Shown in pieces: positions 42,519 through 52,131 of a DNA stretch of 64,000 nucleotides (within the stretch, counting starts at the first letter, position 1; the number at the start of each line of letters is the position of its first letter). The DNA is from GCA-2683825 sp965662355 (GTDB taxonomy: Bacteria; Planctomycetota; UBA1135; GCA-002686595). The notes under the pieces are model-generated. The model was not told the DNA's origin and ran no database searches. It saw nothing but the letters and a program-made list of their open reading frames with translations. A program made the position numbers and the translations under genes. The stretch spans positions 296,938 through 360,937 of the forward strand of contig CBFIHP010000005.1 of NCBI GenBank assembly GCA_965662355.1, read 5' to 3'.

Positions 42519-44402
42519 ATGAATGGCAAGCTATTCGATCGACAAGGCGTTCCGGTCAAGATCGGCAAGGAGATCGCTCGCGGTGGCGAGGGAGCTATCC
42601 TCGAGATCCAGGGACATCCGAAGTTCGTCGCCAAGGTCTACCACAAGCCTGTATCCAGCGCGAAGGCAGCCAAGCTGAACGCGATGGTAGACACCAAGAC
42701 CGATTCGCTGGTCGAGTTGGCCGCCTGGCCGGTGGAGGTCATCCAGAACGCGGACAACGAGGTCGTGGGTGTGGTTCTACCCATGATCGTCGACTACAAG
42801 GACGTTCACCTGCTCTACGGACCTCGTTCGCGCATGCGCGAATTCCCGATGGCAACGTGGCCTTTCCTGGTGCGCACCGCGGCCAACCTGGCGCGTGCCT
42901 TCTCGGCCATCCATGAGGCGGGACACGTCATCGGCGATGTCAACGACAAGGTCGCCTTGGTTTCGAACAAGTCGATCGTGAAGTTGATCGACTGCGACAG
43001 CTTCCAGGTACAGGCCAACAAGAAGCTCTATCCGTGCGACGTCGGTGTCTTGACACACCAGCCGCCCGAGCACCAAGCCGTGAGTACTTTTCGCGGGCTG
43101 CGACGCTCGAAGAACCACGACAACTTCGGGTTGGGCGTCCTGATTTTCCAGCTGCTCTTCATGGCCCGTCACCCGTTCTCAGGGTCGTATGACGGACCCG
43201 AGGACATGCCGCTGGAGAAGGCGATCAAGGAGCATCGCTACGTCTACGGGACCAATGCGGCTAACAAGAAGATGAAGCCGCCCCCGCACGCCATCGGGCC
43301 GTCGTCGCTTCCTCCGGAAGTGTCCGACCTGTTCGAGCGCGCCTTCGATGAGGGCGGTGAAAAGAACAAGCGTCCGACTGCCAAGGAGTGGGTCGTCGTA
43401 TTGGAGAAGCTCTTCACGACGATCACCAAGTGCAAGAGCAACCCCAGCCACGCTTTCGTCAAGCAGAACGGTACCTGTCCTTTCTGTGCACTCGAAAGCA
43501 AGACGGGATCGGCGTTGTTCAATCTACCGGTGTTCTTCCAGACGAAGGAAGGCCGAAAGCGCACGGCGCTGATCAACATCGGCACGATCTGGAAGGAGAT
43601 CCGTACGGTCAAACCGCCTGGCAAGCTAGCTCCATTCGAGCAGCTTGCTCAGGGCAAGATCCCGACCAAACCCCCGGCATCGAAGTTCTTCTACGGCGCG
43701 AGTAGTCTGGCGATCATCGGTGGAGCGATCGGGCTGGCACCCGTAACAGGCAACGCTTCGCTGACGCTCCTGGGCGGGATTCCTCCCTTGTGGTTGCTCT
43801 ACAAGGGCGACAACTCCAAGAAGGGCAAGGCGGCGAAGCGCGTCACCGAGATCGAGCTGCGCTGGAAGGCCTTGGTCTCTCCCCGCGAGTTCCTGAAGTA
43901 CCACACGAAGTTGATCGAGGCGAAGAAGGCCCTGGACAACCTCGGTGTCGAACACGATCGCAAGGTGAAGGAAGTCCACTCGCGCAAGCAGTCCGACCAG
44001 CTGGATGCCTGGTTGGACAAGCACAAGATCGTGCCTGGCAAGATCAAGGGCATCAGCTCGGCTGCCATCGCGATTCTGCAGTCCTACGGGATCGAGACCG
44101 CGAAGGACCTGAAGCGCAAGAACCTCTCCGAGGTGCCGACGATCGGTCCGACTCGGGTGAAGACCCTTCTGACCTGGCGTCAACAACTGGAGAAGGGCTT
44201 CGTTTTCGATGCCCGCAAAAGCGTGAATCCGGTGGCCATCGCGGCGGTCGAGCGCGGAATCGACATGAAGCGCGCGCACCTGGTTCAGCTGCTGGCCGAG
44301 GGGCCGGCGAAGCTCAAGCACATTGCCCGCCAGACGCACCTGCGACGGGTCGCCCTGAAGACCGAATTCGACGCCATTTGCGATAGCCAGCCGACAAGCT
44401 AG
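42519..44402 (+). CDS. Protein kinase with zinc-ribbon-like and helix-hairpin-helix region (YegI-like)
   Basis: 627 residues. The kinase domain occupies ~15-300: Gly-rich loop RGGEGAIL (21-28), Lys39 in FVAKVY, catalytic-loop equivalent VIGDVNDKV with Asp140, and DFG equivalent IDCDSFQ with Asp158. A Cys cluster (CKSNPSHAF...CPFC) follows, then probable membrane-associated segments near 385-425 (ASSLAIIGGAIGLAPV, LLGGIPPLWLLY). A charged helical region comes next, then helix-hairpin-helix motifs around 508-560 (IKGISSAAIAILQSYGIETAKDL, VPTIGPTRVKTLL). HhH motifs suggest nucleic-acid contact. It is the third member of the triad; E. coli YegI has the same layout. Confidence 0.87.
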   Translation: MNGKLFDRQGVPVKIGKEIARGGEGAILEIQGHPKFVAKVYHKPVSSAKAAKLNAMVDTKTDSLVELAAWPVEVIQNADNEVVGVVLPMIVDYKDVHLLYGPRSRMREFPMATWPFLVRTAANLARAFSAIHEAGHVIGDVNDKVALVSNKSIVKLIDCDSFQVQANKKLYPCDVGVLTHQPPEHQAVSTFRGLRRSKNHDNFGLGVLIFQLLFMARHPFSGSYDGPEDMPLEKAIKEHRYVYGTNAANKKMKPPPHAIGPSSLPPEVSDLFERAFDEGGEKNKRPTAKEWVVVLEKLFTTITKCKSNPSHAFVKQNGTCPFCALESKTGSALFNLPVFFQTKEGRKRTALINIGTIWKEIRTVKPPGKLAPFEQLAQGKIPTKPPASKFFYGASSLAIIGGAIGLAPVTGNASLTLLGGIPPLWLLYKGDNSKKGKAAKRVTEIELRWKALVSPREFLKYHTKLIEAKKALDNLGVEHDRKVKEVHSRKQSDQLDAWLDKHKIVPGKIKGISSAAIAILQSYGIETAKDLKRKNLSEVPTIGPTRVKTLLTWRQQLEKGFVFDARKSVNPVAIAAVERGIDMKRAHLVQLLAEGPAKLKHIARQTHLRRVALKTEFDAICDSQPTS

Positions 44403-44461
44403 CGAGATTCCCCTTCGGCGGCTGCGCCTCGAAAACGGGGAGGGAGCCCGGGATCATCCGG

Positions 44462-44467
44462 TATCCT
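44462..44467 (+). promoter_or_regulatory. -10-like box TATCCT, 10 nt from start of the 44478 gene
   Basis: TATCCT, ten bases, ATG 44478. It suggests that the oxidoreductase gene is transcribed separately from the vWA-PP2C-kinase triad 75 bp upstream. Confidence 0.45.
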
Positions 44468-44477
44468 CTCTCGCTGC

Positions 44478-45734
44478 ATGTCCGGCCCCTCGAACAAGAC
44501 GGAAGTCGCCATCATTGGCGCTGGCCCCGCGGGTGCCTCTGCGGCGGCCATTTTGGCGGAGAAGGGCCACGACGTGACCTTGGTGGAACGCGAGTCGTTC
44601 CCACGTTATCGAGTCGGGGAATCGCTGATTCCGCACTGCTGGTATCCCCTGGAGCGTTTGGGGTTGGTCGGCGCGGTGCGTGATTCGGGTTTCGTGGTGC
44701 CGAAGCAATCCGTGCAGTTCGTCACCCGCGAGGGCAAGCTCTCGACGCCCTTCTACTTCGACGATCACACCGAGCACGAGTGCTCCACGACGTGGCAGGT
44801 CGTGCGAAGCGAGTTCGACACCCTGCTTCTCGAGAACGCGCTGGCGAAAGGGGCAAAGCTGATCCGCCCGGCGACCGTGCGCGAGTTGCTGCGCGATGGG
44901 GGGCGTGTCCGCGGCGTTGAGGTCGAGTCCGCGCAGGAGGGCACGTTCGAGCTCGAAGCGCAAGTGACCCTCGACGCGAGCGGACGCGACACGTTGGCTC
45001 AATTGAAGAACGGCTGGCGCGTGCCGGATCGCAAGTTGCGCAAGATGGCGATCTGGACCTACTACAAGGGGGCGGAGCGCGGCTCGGGCCGGGACGAGGG
45101 CGCGACGACGATCGCGTATCTGCCGGAGAAGGGCTGGTTCTGGTACATCCCGCTTCCCGAAGACATGGTCAGCGTTGGAATCGTGGCGGAGAAGGAATAT
45201 CTGTTCCGCGACACCCGCGATCCAAAGGCGATCTTCGAGCGCGAAGTCGAGCTACAGGGTTGGGTGCAGGCCCGACTGGCGGCCGGCGTTCAGGAAGGCC
45301 AGTACCACGTCACGAGTGACTTCTCGTACCGAGCCAAGCACTGCGCGTCGGATGGACTGGTCTTGGTGGGGGACGCTTTCGCGTTCCTGGACCCCGTGTT
45401 TTCGTCCGGCGTGTACCTGGCGCTAGAGGGCGGGGTGATGGTTGGCGATGCGGTGAGCTCCGCGCTTCGCGATGGGGATGTCTCGGCGGCGAGGTTCGAA
45501 GGCTACGGGCGCGAGTTCCTGGGCGGCCTGGAAGCCATGCGACGCCTGGTTCACGCCTTCTACGACGACGCCTTCAGCTTTGGCGACTTCTTGAAGGTGC
45601 ACCCGGACAAGCACTTCGACTTGACGGACTGCCTGGTTGGGAACCTGTTCCGCGACTACGAAGCGTTCTTCGGTGCGGTGGGGGAGTTCGCAGAGATGCC
45701 GGAGCCCCTGGGGCACGGACTGCCCCTGGTGTAG
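44478..45734 (+). CDS. FAD-dependent oxidoreductase, flavin halogenase/geranylgeranyl reductase-like
   Basis: 418 residues. N-terminal FAD-binding motif VAIIGAGPAGASAAAIL, then PRYRVGESLIP, the GESL block shared by flavin-dependent halogenases and related monooxygenases, and GWFWYIPL, which fits the WxWxIP halogenase signature. GLVLVGDAFAFLDPVFSSG is the second FAD site. The Lys that follows the GES motif in tryptophan-type halogenases is not obvious here, so halogenation is uncertain. Oxidation or reduction of a hydrophobic substrate is equally possible. No biosynthetic cluster surrounds it. Confidence 0.78.
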   Translation: MSGPSNKTEVAIIGAGPAGASAAAILAEKGHDVTLVERESFPRYRVGESLIPHCWYPLERLGLVGAVRDSGFVVPKQSVQFVTREGKLSTPFYFDDHTEHECSTTWQVVRSEFDTLLLENALAKGAKLIRPATVRELLRDGGRVRGVEVESAQEGTFELEAQVTLDASGRDTLAQLKNGWRVPDRKLRKMAIWTYYKGAERGSGRDEGATTIAYLPEKGWFWYIPLPEDMVSVGIVAEKEYLFRDTRDPKAIFEREVELQGWVQARLAAGVQEGQYHVTSDFSYRAKHCASDGLVLVGDAFAFLDPVFSSGVYLALEGGVMVGDAVSSALRDGDVSAARFEGYGREFLGGLEAMRRLVHAFYDDAFSFGDFLKVHPDKHFDLTDCLVGNLFRDYEAFFGAVGEFAEMPEPLGHGLPLV

Positions 45735-45776
45735 AAACGAAGCGGGGTCTGTGAATTTCGTGGGGACCTGGGAAAT

Positions 45777-48134
45777 TCAGTCGTCCTTCTTTGCCCCCGC
45801 TTCCGCGGCCTTGGCTTTCTTCTCCTCGGCCTTGAGCGCAGCTTGCATGGGGTTTTCGCCTCCACCTCTGGGGCGCCGGCGCTTCGACAGCTTGATGCGC
45901 TTCTCTTCCATCTGGCGGGGATAGAAGTTGTTATACGTGTCTGCGTCCGCGGTTTCTCCATACGGATCCAGCGTCAACGAGTGGATGACCTTGGGGGATA
46001 GGATCAACTTCGAAACCTTCTCCGCATTCCGACGCCACAGTTCCGCGGGGACGCGAATCTCTTCGGTCGAGCCGTCCTCGTAATTCACAGCCAAGATCAC
46101 GGGCATGACGAGGCCGCCGAGGTTCTCGAGATCGACGACGTAGAAGTTCAGCTCGCTGTTCAGGACGCCGAGCTCTTTCTCCGAGAGTCCTTTGATCAGC
46201 CGCTCGTAGGATTCGATGTCGCTCTCGCGCACATCCAGCTCTTCATACGTGTTGTAGAAGTCCGCGAGGATCGGGTAGGCCTCCGTGCGCTTCGGAAGGG
46301 CAGCGTTGCGGCGATGGGAGAGTGTTTCGGGCCGTTCCTTGCGCTTGGCTTTGGCCAGGGGCTTTTCGATCTCCGGGTCCTGCGTGTCGATTTCATACCG
46401 CGTGAGAGACTCGATGGAGATGTCGGTGTGATCGGTCGTGAAGAACCACCCGTTCCAGAACCAGTCGAGATCCACGGCCGAAGCGTCTTCCATGGTGCGG
46501 AAGAGGTCCGAGGGTTCCGGGCGCTTGAAGCGCCAGCGGTTTGAGTACTCCTTGAAGGCGAAGTCGAAGAGCTCGCGACCCATGACGGTTTCGCGCAGGA
46601 TGTTCAGCGCTGTAGCCGGCTTGGCGTAGGCGTTGGAGCCGAACTGCAGGAGCGAATCGGAGTTCGTCATGATCGGGACCTGACGCTCGGAGGTCATGTA
46701 GCCCACGATGTTCTGGGGCTCGCCGCGCCAGGAGGGGTATTCAGACTCCCATTCCTGTTCGGCGAGGTACTGCAGGAACGTGTTCAAGCCCTCGTCCATC
46801 CATGTCCATTGGCGCTCGTCGGAGTTGACGATCATGGGGAACCAGTTGTGCCCAACCTCGTGGATGATGACGGAGATCAACCCGTACTTGGAGCGCTTGG
46901 AATAGGTGCCGTCCTTCTCGGGGCGCGGACCGTTGAAGCAGATCATGGGGTATTCCATCCCGCCCACAGGACCGTTGACCGAGATGGCAACCGGGTAGGG
47001 GTAGTCGAAGGTGAACTTGGAGTACACGTCCAACGTGTGCACGATGGCGTGGGTGGAGTATCGGCTCCACAGGGGCTCGCCTTCGTTGGGGTAATAGGAC
47101 ATGGCCCACACCGGCTTGCCGCCGACATCCTTGCGCTGGGCGTCCCAGATGAACTTGCGCGAGCTGGCAAAAGCGAAATCGCGCACGTCCTCGGCCTTGA
47201 AGGTCCAGGTCTTGGTGCGCTTGCTACTCGACGTCTCGTTGTTCTTGGCTTCCTCGGGCGTGACGATGAACATCGGCGTGTCCGTGTTCTCGGCTTCTTC
47301 CAGGCGCTTGCGTTGTTCGCTGGTTAGGACACTGTCCGCGTTCTGCAGGACGCCGGTGGAGGCTACGATGTGATCATCGGGGACAGTGATGTTGACCTTG
47401 TAGTCACCGAACTCGAGGGTGAACTCACCGCTCCCCAGGAACTGCTTGTTCTGCCAGCCGTTGACGTCGGTGTATGCCGCCAGGCGCGGATACCACTGGG
47501 CGATCTCGTAGAGATAGTTCTGGTCATCCTCGAAGTACTCATAACCGGTGCGGCCGCGCACTATCTTGGAGTTGTTGATCTCGTAGTTCCAATCGATCGA
47601 GAAACGCATCGAGCGCCCTGGCTCGAGGGGCCTGTCGAGATCGACACGCATCATCGTGTCGTTGATGGTGGCGGCCATGGGGTTGCCGCGTCCGTCGAGG
47701 ATGGCCGTGATCTTGGCGCTGCCATCGAAGGTCTGACGCTCGAGCATGCCCTCGATACTGCGGTAGCTAGCGCTCTCCATGTTCGGCGCCAGCGAGGTCA
47801 GAACTGCGTGGGACTCCGGCGCGAAGATGTTGGCGTCCAGCTGGACCCACAGGTAGCGCAGCGTGTCCGGTGAATTGTTGTGATACGTGATTCGTTCGGA
47901 ACCGATGATGCGTTGGTTCTCGTCATCGAGTTCGACATCGATCTCGTAGTCGACCTGCTGCTGCCAGTATTCGTGACCCGGGGCACCGGAGGCGGTGCGG
48001 TAGATGTTGGGTGTCGGGAGCAGTTCCTCTAGCTGGCGGAACTTGTCGTTCTCGAAACGGCCCTCCGCTCCGAAAGCGATGCCAATGGCGAATAGAGAGA
48101 GGAAGAGGGCCGAGCGCTTCGTGCGATCTTTCAA
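45777..48134 (-). CDS. Secreted M1-family metallopeptidase
   Basis: 785 residues, TTG start at 48134 with GGAGAA upstream; a signal peptide covers the first ~22 residues. The aminopeptidase N-like catalytic part has GPVGGMEYPMIC (GAMEN-like exopeptidase motif) and the zinc site H425-E426-V-G-H429 with Glu448 in MDEGLNTF. The C-terminus is Lys/Ala/Arg rich (KRRRPRGGGENP, EEKKAKAAEAGAKK) and probably disordered. It is an exported metallopeptidase trimming peptides outside the cytoplasm, and fits with the other peptidases of the window. Confidence 0.9.
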   Translation of the reverse strand: MKDRTKRSALFLSLFAIGIAFGAEGRFENDKFRQLEELLPTPNIYRTASGAPGHEYWQQQVDYEIDVELDDENQRIIGSERITYHNNSPDTLRYLWVQLDANIFAPESHAVLTSLAPNMESASYRSIEGMLERQTFDGSAKITAILDGRGNPMAATINDTMMRVDLDRPLEPGRSMRFSIDWNYEINNSKIVRGRTGYEYFEDDQNYLYEIAQWYPRLAAYTDVNGWQNKQFLGSGEFTLEFGDYKVNITVPDDHIVASTGVLQNADSVLTSEQRKRLEEAENTDTPMFIVTPEEAKNNETSSSKRTKTWTFKAEDVRDFAFASSRKFIWDAQRKDVGGKPVWAMSYYPNEGEPLWSRYSTHAIVHTLDVYSKFTFDYPYPVAISVNGPVGGMEYPMICFNGPRPEKDGTYSKRSKYGLISVIIHEVGHNWFPMIVNSDERQWTWMDEGLNTFLQYLAEQEWESEYPSWRGEPQNIVGYMTSERQVPIMTNSDSLLQFGSNAYAKPATALNILRETVMGRELFDFAFKEYSNRWRFKRPEPSDLFRTMEDASAVDLDWFWNGWFFTTDHTDISIESLTRYEIDTQDPEIEKPLAKAKRKERPETLSHRRNAALPKRTEAYPILADFYNTYEELDVRESDIESYERLIKGLSEKELGVLNSELNFYVVDLENLGGLVMPVILAVNYEDGSTEEIRVPAELWRRNAEKVSKLILSPKVIHSLTLDPYGETADADTYNNFYPRQMEEKRIKLSKRRRPRGGGENPMQAALKAEEKKAKAAEAGAKKDD

Positions 48135-48354
48135 GACGGTTCTCCGACGAGGGGCGGTGCCTGGCGGCAGCAGGGACGGGAAATATTAACCCACCCAGGT
48201 CAGAAAAACGGGGTGGAGGTGCTCTCAGTAGTGTTTCTTACACGAATACGTACCTTTAGGAAGTTGCAGATAGGGCGGCCTTCTGGTCCGGTAGGAGTAT
48301 CCCGTGAAACCTGCGCCGCTTGCACCAAGCCGTGCCCTTCTCCTGACAACCAGC

Positions 48355-49197
48355 ATGACACGCACCCCTCTGGCGATCCTTTTCGCCGCGACCTTCCTCG
48401 CCCTTCCGACCCTGGCAGACGCCCACAAGTGGGAAATCAGCGAGATCTTCAGCAACGCCGACGGCACCATCCAATTCGTCGAGTGGTTCAACACCGAGGA
48501 TGGCGAGCAGTTCCTTTCTCTGGAAGCGGTGTCGACGGCCAGCGGAGGCTTCCTGGCCTTCCCCAACGACCTCAACAGCGCTGCGACGAGCGGCCGCAAC
48601 TTCCTGATGGCGACCGCGGCGTTCGCGGCCATTCCCGGGGCTCCGACGCCCGACTACATCATCTCGAACGGTTTCCTGAGCCCCGCGGGCGACACGATCA
48701 ACTACACCGGTGGCGACGGCGTTGCCTTTGGCGCCTTGCCCCAGGATGGCAAGACATCGATCACGCGCACCGGCACCGGCATCACGAACTCGCCGCGTAA
48801 CTTCGCGGGCCAATCGGGTTCGGTGCGTCTGGCGCTCACGGCCTTCCGTAATGGCTCCGGCCTCAACCGCACGTGCTACTCATCGAGCGCGCCGGTTCTA
48901 GGAACGACCTGGACCGGAACCCTCGTTGGCGGTCCGGGCGCAAACGTCGTGGCCATCATCGGCTATCAGGGCGCCTCGAGCGGTATCATCCTGGCCGGCG
49001 GAGAACTCCTCGTGAACATCGCCGCTCCCCATATCTTCACGGTGTGGACCCTCAATGGCGGGGCTTCCACTTCGATGAACCAAATGGTTCCTAACGATCC
49101 CTCCTTGCTCGAATTCCCCCTGTCGACCCAGGGCGTCGTTATCAGCGGCGGTGTCGTGGAGTTCTGCAACGCGGTCGACTTGCTCCTCGGACACTAA
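48355..49197 (+). CDS. Secreted protein with N-terminal LTD-like domain and shared C-terminal domain
   Basis: 280 residues from ATG 48355, giving a signal peptide ending LADA. An in-frame GTG at 48304 has AGGAG upstream but would add 17 residues with poor codon bias. The N-terminal domain (WEISEIFSNADGTIQFVEWFN, FLSPAGDTINYTGG) resembles lamin-tail-type beta domains found in extracellular bacterial proteins. Residues 166-280 are the NGSGLN...PVLGTTW...VPND...CNAV domain shared with proteins at 24369 and 58465. No catalytic motif. Probably extracellular or surface bound. Confidence 0.75.
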   Translation: MTRTPLAILFAATFLALPTLADAHKWEISEIFSNADGTIQFVEWFNTEDGEQFLSLEAVSTASGGFLAFPNDLNSAATSGRNFLMATAAFAAIPGAPTPDYIISNGFLSPAGDTINYTGGDGVAFGALPQDGKTSITRTGTGITNSPRNFAGQSGSVRLALTAFRNGSGLNRTCYSSSAPVLGTTWTGTLVGGPGANVVAIIGYQGASSGIILAGGELLVNIAAPHIFTVWTLNGGASTSMNQMVPNDPSLLEFPLSTQGVVISGGVVEFCNAVDLLLGH

Positions 49198-49219
49198 GGA
49201 ACAGTGATGAAAAGGGAGT

Positions 49220-51964
49220 TCAGGTGGCCAGCTCTGTGAGCGCTGGCTCGATCCGAACCGGACAGACCTTCAATTCAGCCGTGTCGGTCACGGGGTCGTA
49301 TCCGGAGCCCGTCAAGGCATTGACCGGTACTTCGCTGAAGCTGAAGCTGCAAAACACCGTGCCCCGCGGCGATTGCTCCGTGCCCCGAACCTTGATCAGG
49401 ACTGCGCCCCGGCGACTGGACATGACGGCCATGCCACCGTCTTCCAGTCCCCAGGCAGCGACGTCGTCGGGATGGACCTCGACCAGCTCTTCAGGCACGA
49501 GGTATTCTGTACCGACCGAACGACCGGTCATCGTTCGCGTGTGGTAGTGGGCCAGGCGCCGACCCGTCGTCAGCCAGACGGGGTAATCATCGTCGATTGT
49601 CTCGGCGGGATCGCGATAGTCCGGTGTCTTGAAGAGGCCCCGGCCGCGCGGGAACTCGCCGATGTGCAACACGGGCGTTCCCGGGTGTCCCTTCTCCGGC
49701 ACGGGCCAGTGGTGGCGGCCCTCGGCAACGAGATCCCAGTCCAGTCCATAGTATGTGGGCGAGAGCATACAGAGCTCATTGAAGACATCGCTGGCTTCTT
49801 TCCATTCGAAACCCGTGACCCCGAGTCGCTGTGCGAGTTGACCGATGATCCACCAGTCGGGACGGGACTGTCCCTGGGGCGTCACGGCCTGACGCACGCG
49901 TTGCACACGCCTTTCGGTGTTTGCGAAGGTCCCGTCGGTCTCGCCCCAGGCGGTTGCGGGGAGTACCACGTCGGCCAGGTCAGCCGTTTCCGTCTTGAAG
50001 ATATCGATGACCACGAGGTGCTCGAGGCTCTTCAGTGCGCGCTCACAATGTTCGCGGTTGGGATCGGATACGACGGTGTTTTCGCCGCAGATCAGCATCG
50101 CCATGATGTCCACGCCCGCCGTGTCGAGGGCGCGGACCTTGGTGATGCCGTTTTCAATATCTACCTTGGTGCCCCAGGCTTTCTCGAACTTGGTCTGGTG
50201 GTCGGGATTCGTGACGGGTTGGAAGCCCGGGTAGTTGTTCGGCAACGCGCCGGCGTCACCGGCACCCTGGATGTTGTTCTGCCCGCGCATCGGATTGATG
50301 CCCGTGCCCTCGCGCCCGATGTTGCCTGTCATCAAGACCAGGTTGCACAGGCTCTGGACGTTATCGACGCCACAGATGTGCTCGGTGATTCCGAGCGTGT
50401 AGTAGATCGCTCCCCGCTCGGCCTTACCGTAGAGGATCGCGGCCTTTTCGATGTCGGCCGCGGGCACGCCACTGATTCCCTCGGCCCAGGCCGGCGTGAA
50501 CTTCTCGACGTGCTTCTTCAGGTCCTCGACACCCTCGGTGCGTTCGTTGACGAAGGCCTCATCCATCAGACCTTCGCGGACGATGACGTGGGCCATGGCG
50601 CCGAGGAGGGCTACATCCGAGCCTACGCGAATCGGTAGGTAGACATCGGCCATGCGTGCCAAGGGGATCCGGCGCGGATCGGCGACGATCAACTTCGCCC
50701 CGTTGCGCATGGCCTTCTTGAGGCGCGTTGCAGCGACGGGGTGGGCTTCGGTCATGTTCGTTCCGATGCAAAAGATCACATCGGGCTTTTCCATGTCCGC
50801 GAGCGGGTTGCTCATCGCACCCCGACCGATTGTGGCGGCCAGACCGGCCACCGTGGGACTGTGTCAGGCACGGCTACAATTGTCGATGTAGTTCGTGCCG
50901 AACCCCGCCCGGATGAACTTCTGCATGGCGTAGGCCGATTCGTGCGGAGCCCGCCCGGAAGCCACGCCATAGACCGCATGGCGGCCGTGATCTTCGCGGA
51001 CCTTGCGGAAGCCCGCCGCGGCGCGATCGAGGGCCGTGTCCCAATCCACCTCGACCAGCTCGCCGTTCTCGCGAACCATCGGGTTCTTCAGGCGTTCTTC
51101 GTGCTGGACCCACTCCCAGCCGAACTGGCCCTTGACACACAAGGCACCCTCGTTGGCGGGTCCCTCCATCGCGGGCCGCACGCCGACGATGGCCTCGTCC
51201 TTCGACATGATATCGACCGAGCAGCCGACGCCGCAGAAGGGGCAGATCGAGCGGGTCAATTCGAAATCGTCCGCCTTGCCCTCGTGCTTCATCGCGCGCT
51301 GATCGCCCAGGGCTCCGGTGGGGCAGGTTTGGACGCATTGCCCGCAAAAGGTGCATTCTGAGTTTTCGAGCAGGCCAGCGAACTCGGTCGTGATCTGCGT
51401 GTGGAAGCCGCGGTTCGCGATGCTGATCGCGTAGTCACCTTCCTGCTCGGCGCAAACCCGAACGCAGCGATAGCACGAGATACAGTGGTCGTAGTCGCGC
51501 AGGATCATCGGATTGGGGTCGTCCTTGCGCGAGCTCCCCGAGCGCTTGCCCTGGAAGCGCGATCCATCGATACCGTATTCGAGGGCCAGCCGGCCGAGTT
51601 CCTGGGAGGCGTGGCCACGCAAGGGGCTGATCTCCATGCCCGCCGGGTTTTCCGACACGACCATTTCGAGCAGCGTCTTCCTGTGCAGCTCGAGCTCGTC
51701 CGTGCGCGTGTGGACGGCCATTCCGGCCTGGGCTTGCATCGTGCAGGAAGCCACCGGGTTGCGTATACCCTCGACCGAGACGACGCAGAGTCGACAGGCA
51801 CCGAAGGCCTCGAGGCGCTCGTCGTAGCACAGGGTGGGCACCGGGCTCCCGTTGCGCTGGGCGACCGTGTAGAGGGATTCGCCTTCGTGGAAGGAAACCT
51901 CTTTCTCGTCGAGGGTCAGGGTCCGTGTTGTCCCGTTCGTGCCGCTATTCGCCATGACGGCCAT
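49220..51964 (-). CDS. fdhA: Selenocysteine-containing formate dehydrogenase catalytic subunit
   Basis: 914 residues if the in-frame TGA at 50866-50864 is read as selenocysteine (residue 367); otherwise the frame looks broken in two. Start ATG 51964 or 51955. Domains: N-terminal NuoG-like 2Fe-2S ferredoxin (LCYDERLEAFGACRLC), 4Fe-4S clusters (CISCYRCVRVC, CTFCGQCVQTC), then the Mo/W-bis-MGD part with CPFCGVGCSVD and IDNCSRA-U-HSPTVAGL, exactly where formate dehydrogenases carry Sec or Cys. C-terminal molybdopterin-binding domain is intact (TTGRRLAHYHTRTMTGRS). It oxidises formate to CO2 in the cytoplasm. No partner FeS or flavin subunit lies beside it. Confidence 0.9.
50815..50863 (-). promoter_or_regulatory. 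Bacterial SECIS element for UGA decoding
   Basis: Directly after the in-frame TGA, the minus strand forms stem GGTGGCC / GGCCGCC (plus-strand 50846-50852 with 50834-50840) closing the pentaloop GGTCT (50841-50845). The loop equals the GGUCU of E. coli fdhF, which SelB binds, and lies at the same distance from the UGA. Surrounding sequence also matches fdhF closely (ATCGGTCGG after the stem). Confidence 0.85.
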
Positions 51965-52131
51965 TATTGCTCTTGGCACCGGGATTAGCGAGCCGAGACG
52001 ACCCCTAAACCGGCTCCCCAGGGCTTCCAAGGGCGTTTTTTGTGTTTCCACCCGAGTTCGCTCCGCGGGCGCGTCGATGAGGGGCTGATCCGCTCGCTCC
52101 CGCACCTAGCCTTGCACCCTGATCGATTCCC

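Noticed and set aside
50851..50866. Nonsense mutation splitting the formate dehydrogenase gene
   Set aside because: The TGA sits exactly at the Sec/Cys active-site codon and is followed by a SECIS hairpin with the GGUCU loop, so recoding is the better explanation.
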